12,841 nt of DNA, from contig CANHLD010000037.1 of the NCBI GenBank assembly GCA_947461325.1, forward strand, positions 1 to 12,841, in the 5' to 3' direction. The translations under genes were made by a program, and so were the position numbers. How positions within the stretch are numbered: position 1 is the stretch's first letter; every line of letters starts with the position of its first letter. Below, in pieces: positions 7,837-12,841 of the stretch. The stretch comes from Comamonadaceae bacterium (GTDB lineage Bacteria; Pseudomonadota; Gammaproteobacteria; Burkholderiales; Burkholderiaceae_C). The notes under the pieces are model-generated. The model did not search any database and was not told where the DNA came from. It saw only the letters and a list, made by a program, of their open reading frames with translations.

Positions 7837-8387
7837 AACACTGTGGCCGCGCGGAATTGAAACAGTCTGGCCAGCAAAGCTGCCGGGTATTGGTTGATGG
7901 CTTGGTTGTATTCGTGAATCGCCGCGTTGAAACGGCTCAACTCAGGTTGCACAAGCAAATCTAAGTCAAGCCAACGCTGCTTTAAATGATCGGGGATATT
8001 GATGAAATACACATCCGGGTGGATCAACGCTGCCCAAGCATCTTGCAATTCGGCTGCCGCATCATGCAAGGCCTGCGCACTGTCTTGCTCAAGCGTATGG
8101 TTTTGCATATGTGCAATGGCCACCGTGGATAAGCCCGCAGCCACTTGCAAACGCGTCCAATAACTGTGACCTAAATCTGAATTGCCAGGGTGATCCCACA
8201 ATTGCGGCGCTGTCGCAGCCGCTGTCACTGCCTGCTGAACCACTTCTTGGTAATCCAGCAAAACGGCTTGTAATGGGCCGAATTGCTGTTTCACTTGTGC
8301 ACGCAAACGCACCAGTCTGTTGTAAGCACCCAGTGCCCAAAACACCAGAATGGCAAACGCAATCCAGAACCAGCTTGAATGCAGCAT
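7833..8387 (-). CDS. LemA family membrane protein
   Basis: This is a small LemA-like protein of 184 residues from the ATG chosen here. One N-terminal hydrophobic segment (about 6-21) is followed by YNRLVRLRAQVK (22-33), the characteristic LemA opening. The C-terminal signature contains FNAAIHEYNQAI with the second YN, then YPAALLARLFQFR (about 153-179). The middle is helical and probably forms the LemA four-helix bundle. The typical position is a short N-terminal anchor with the bundle outside or along the membrane; the biochemical role of the family is not established. An in-frame TTG two codons upstream (start 8393) has an AGG 4 bases before it and could be the true start. The gene is first in the five-gene run, and its stop overlaps the rsmB start. 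Confidence 0.85.
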   Translation of the reverse strand: MLHSSWFWIAFAILVFWALGAYNRLVRLRAQVKQQFGPLQAVLLDYQEVVQQAVTAAATAPQLWDHPGNSDLGHSYWTRLQVAAGLSTVAIAHMQNHTLEQDSAQALHDAAAELQDAWAALIHPDVYFINIPDHLKQRWLDLDLLVQPELSRFNAAIHEYNQAINQYPAALLARLFQFRAATVL

Positions 8388-8427
8388 GCTCAAAGACGCC
8401 TAGTGTGATGAGACAGACTTTGGTGAA

Positions 8428-8445
8428 ATGACCCCTAAGGGTCAT
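8428..8445 (-). terminator. Terminator-like hairpin after rpoC
   Basis: On the - strand, ATGACCC, loop TTAG, GGGTCAT forms a perfect 7-bp stem starting 5 bases after the rpoC stop. It is followed by only a short T-rich stretch (TTTC), so termination may be incomplete. A second pair, CAGACT (8414-8419) and AGTCTG (8453-8458), flanks it and could extend the structure, though it overlaps the rpoC stop codon. The position fits the end of the rpoBC transcript. Confidence 0.5.
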
Positions 8446-8450
8446 CTCGG

Positions 8451-12664
<4,214 letters not shown>

Positions 12665-12668
<4 letters not shown>

Positions 12669-12841
12669 GAACGCTCCAACTCAATATCGATGCCCAATGA
12701 ACGGATTTCTTTGACCAGCACGTTGAACGATTCAGGCATGCCTGCTTCGATCGCGTGCTCGCCTTTGACGATGCTTTCGTAGACCTTGGTGCGGCCTTGC
12801 ACGTCGTCGGACTTGACGGTGAGCATTTCCTGCAAGGTGTA
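12665..12841 (-). CDS. rpoB: RNA polymerase beta subunit, C-terminal 58 codons (partial)
   Basis: The reading frame from the window's right edge encodes the last 58 residues of the RNA polymerase beta subunit. It contains LQEMLTVKSDDVQGRTKVYE and GMPESFNVLVKEIRSLGIDI before ending in ELERS and TGA. This is the very conserved beta C-terminus, which anchors the beta' N-terminus in the core enzyme. The 5' part of the gene lies outside the window. The stop TGA (12667-12665) overlaps the rpoC ATG (12668-12666) in the 4-base ATGA, tying the two subunits' translation together. Confidence 0.97.
12674..12677 (-). promoter_or_regulatory. Ribosome binding site for rpoC
   Basis: GGAG on the - strand lies 5 bases before the rpoC ATG, inside the last codons of rpoB. 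It supports the chosen rpoC start and allows independent initiation in addition to coupling with rpoB. Confidence 0.75.

Noticed and set aside
8394..8450. A sigma-70 promoter for the LemA-like gene (TTCACC as -35)
   Set aside because: At 17-base spacing the -10 would be ACTAGG, a poor match to TATAAT, so it is not reported as a promoter.

Overview
The window comes from a proteobacterial chromosome, most likely a betaproteobacterium of the order Burkholderiales. The base composition is moderately GC-rich. The RpoB and RpoC sequences are proteobacterial, with RpoC close in length to the E. coli protein and carrying the lineage-specific insert. The order LemA-like protein, RsmB, DUF4390 protein, NtrY-like kinase and short response regulator, and an IcmF very close to those of Cupriavidus-like bacteria, both point to Burkholderiales. 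This assignment rests on remembered family resemblance, not on a search.

The window is almost entirely coding. From left to right: (1) the C-terminal ~947 codons of icmF on the + strand, a fused B12-dependent acyl-CoA mutase and its GTPase chaperone, with its N-terminal B12-binding domain cut off by the window edge; (2) a ~60-base convergent gap holding a strong palindrome or hairpin; (3) a tightly packed five-gene run on the - strand, read from about 8387 down to 2904, encoding a LemA-like membrane protein, the 16S rRNA m5C967 methyltransferase RsmB, an exported DUF4390 protein, an NtrY-like membrane histidine kinase, and a short NtrX-like response regulator (receiver plus Fis-type helix-turn-helix, no AAA+ domain); (4) a 57-base or slightly longer gap with a small terminator-like hairpin; (5) complete rpoC and the last 58 codons of rpoB on the - strand, the distal end of the rplJL-rpoBC operon.

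In the five-gene run the junctions are 4-base overlaps (GTGA, ATGA), a 1-base gap and a 7-base gap, so the genes are almost certainly co-transcribed and translationally coupled. The kinase and regulator form a two-component pair; the exported DUF4390 protein encoded directly before the kinase is a candidate extracytoplasmic partner, but this is inference. LemA and RsmB have no obvious mechanistic tie to the pair apart from the gene order.

No tRNA, rRNA, CRISPR array, insertion sequence or prophage signal was seen. No gene-free stretch exceeds 300 bases. I found no clearly undescribed system. The most interesting points are the AAA+-less NtrX-like regulator, the uncharacterised DUF4390 protein coupled to the kinase, and the leaky-looking boundary between rpoC and the next operon.
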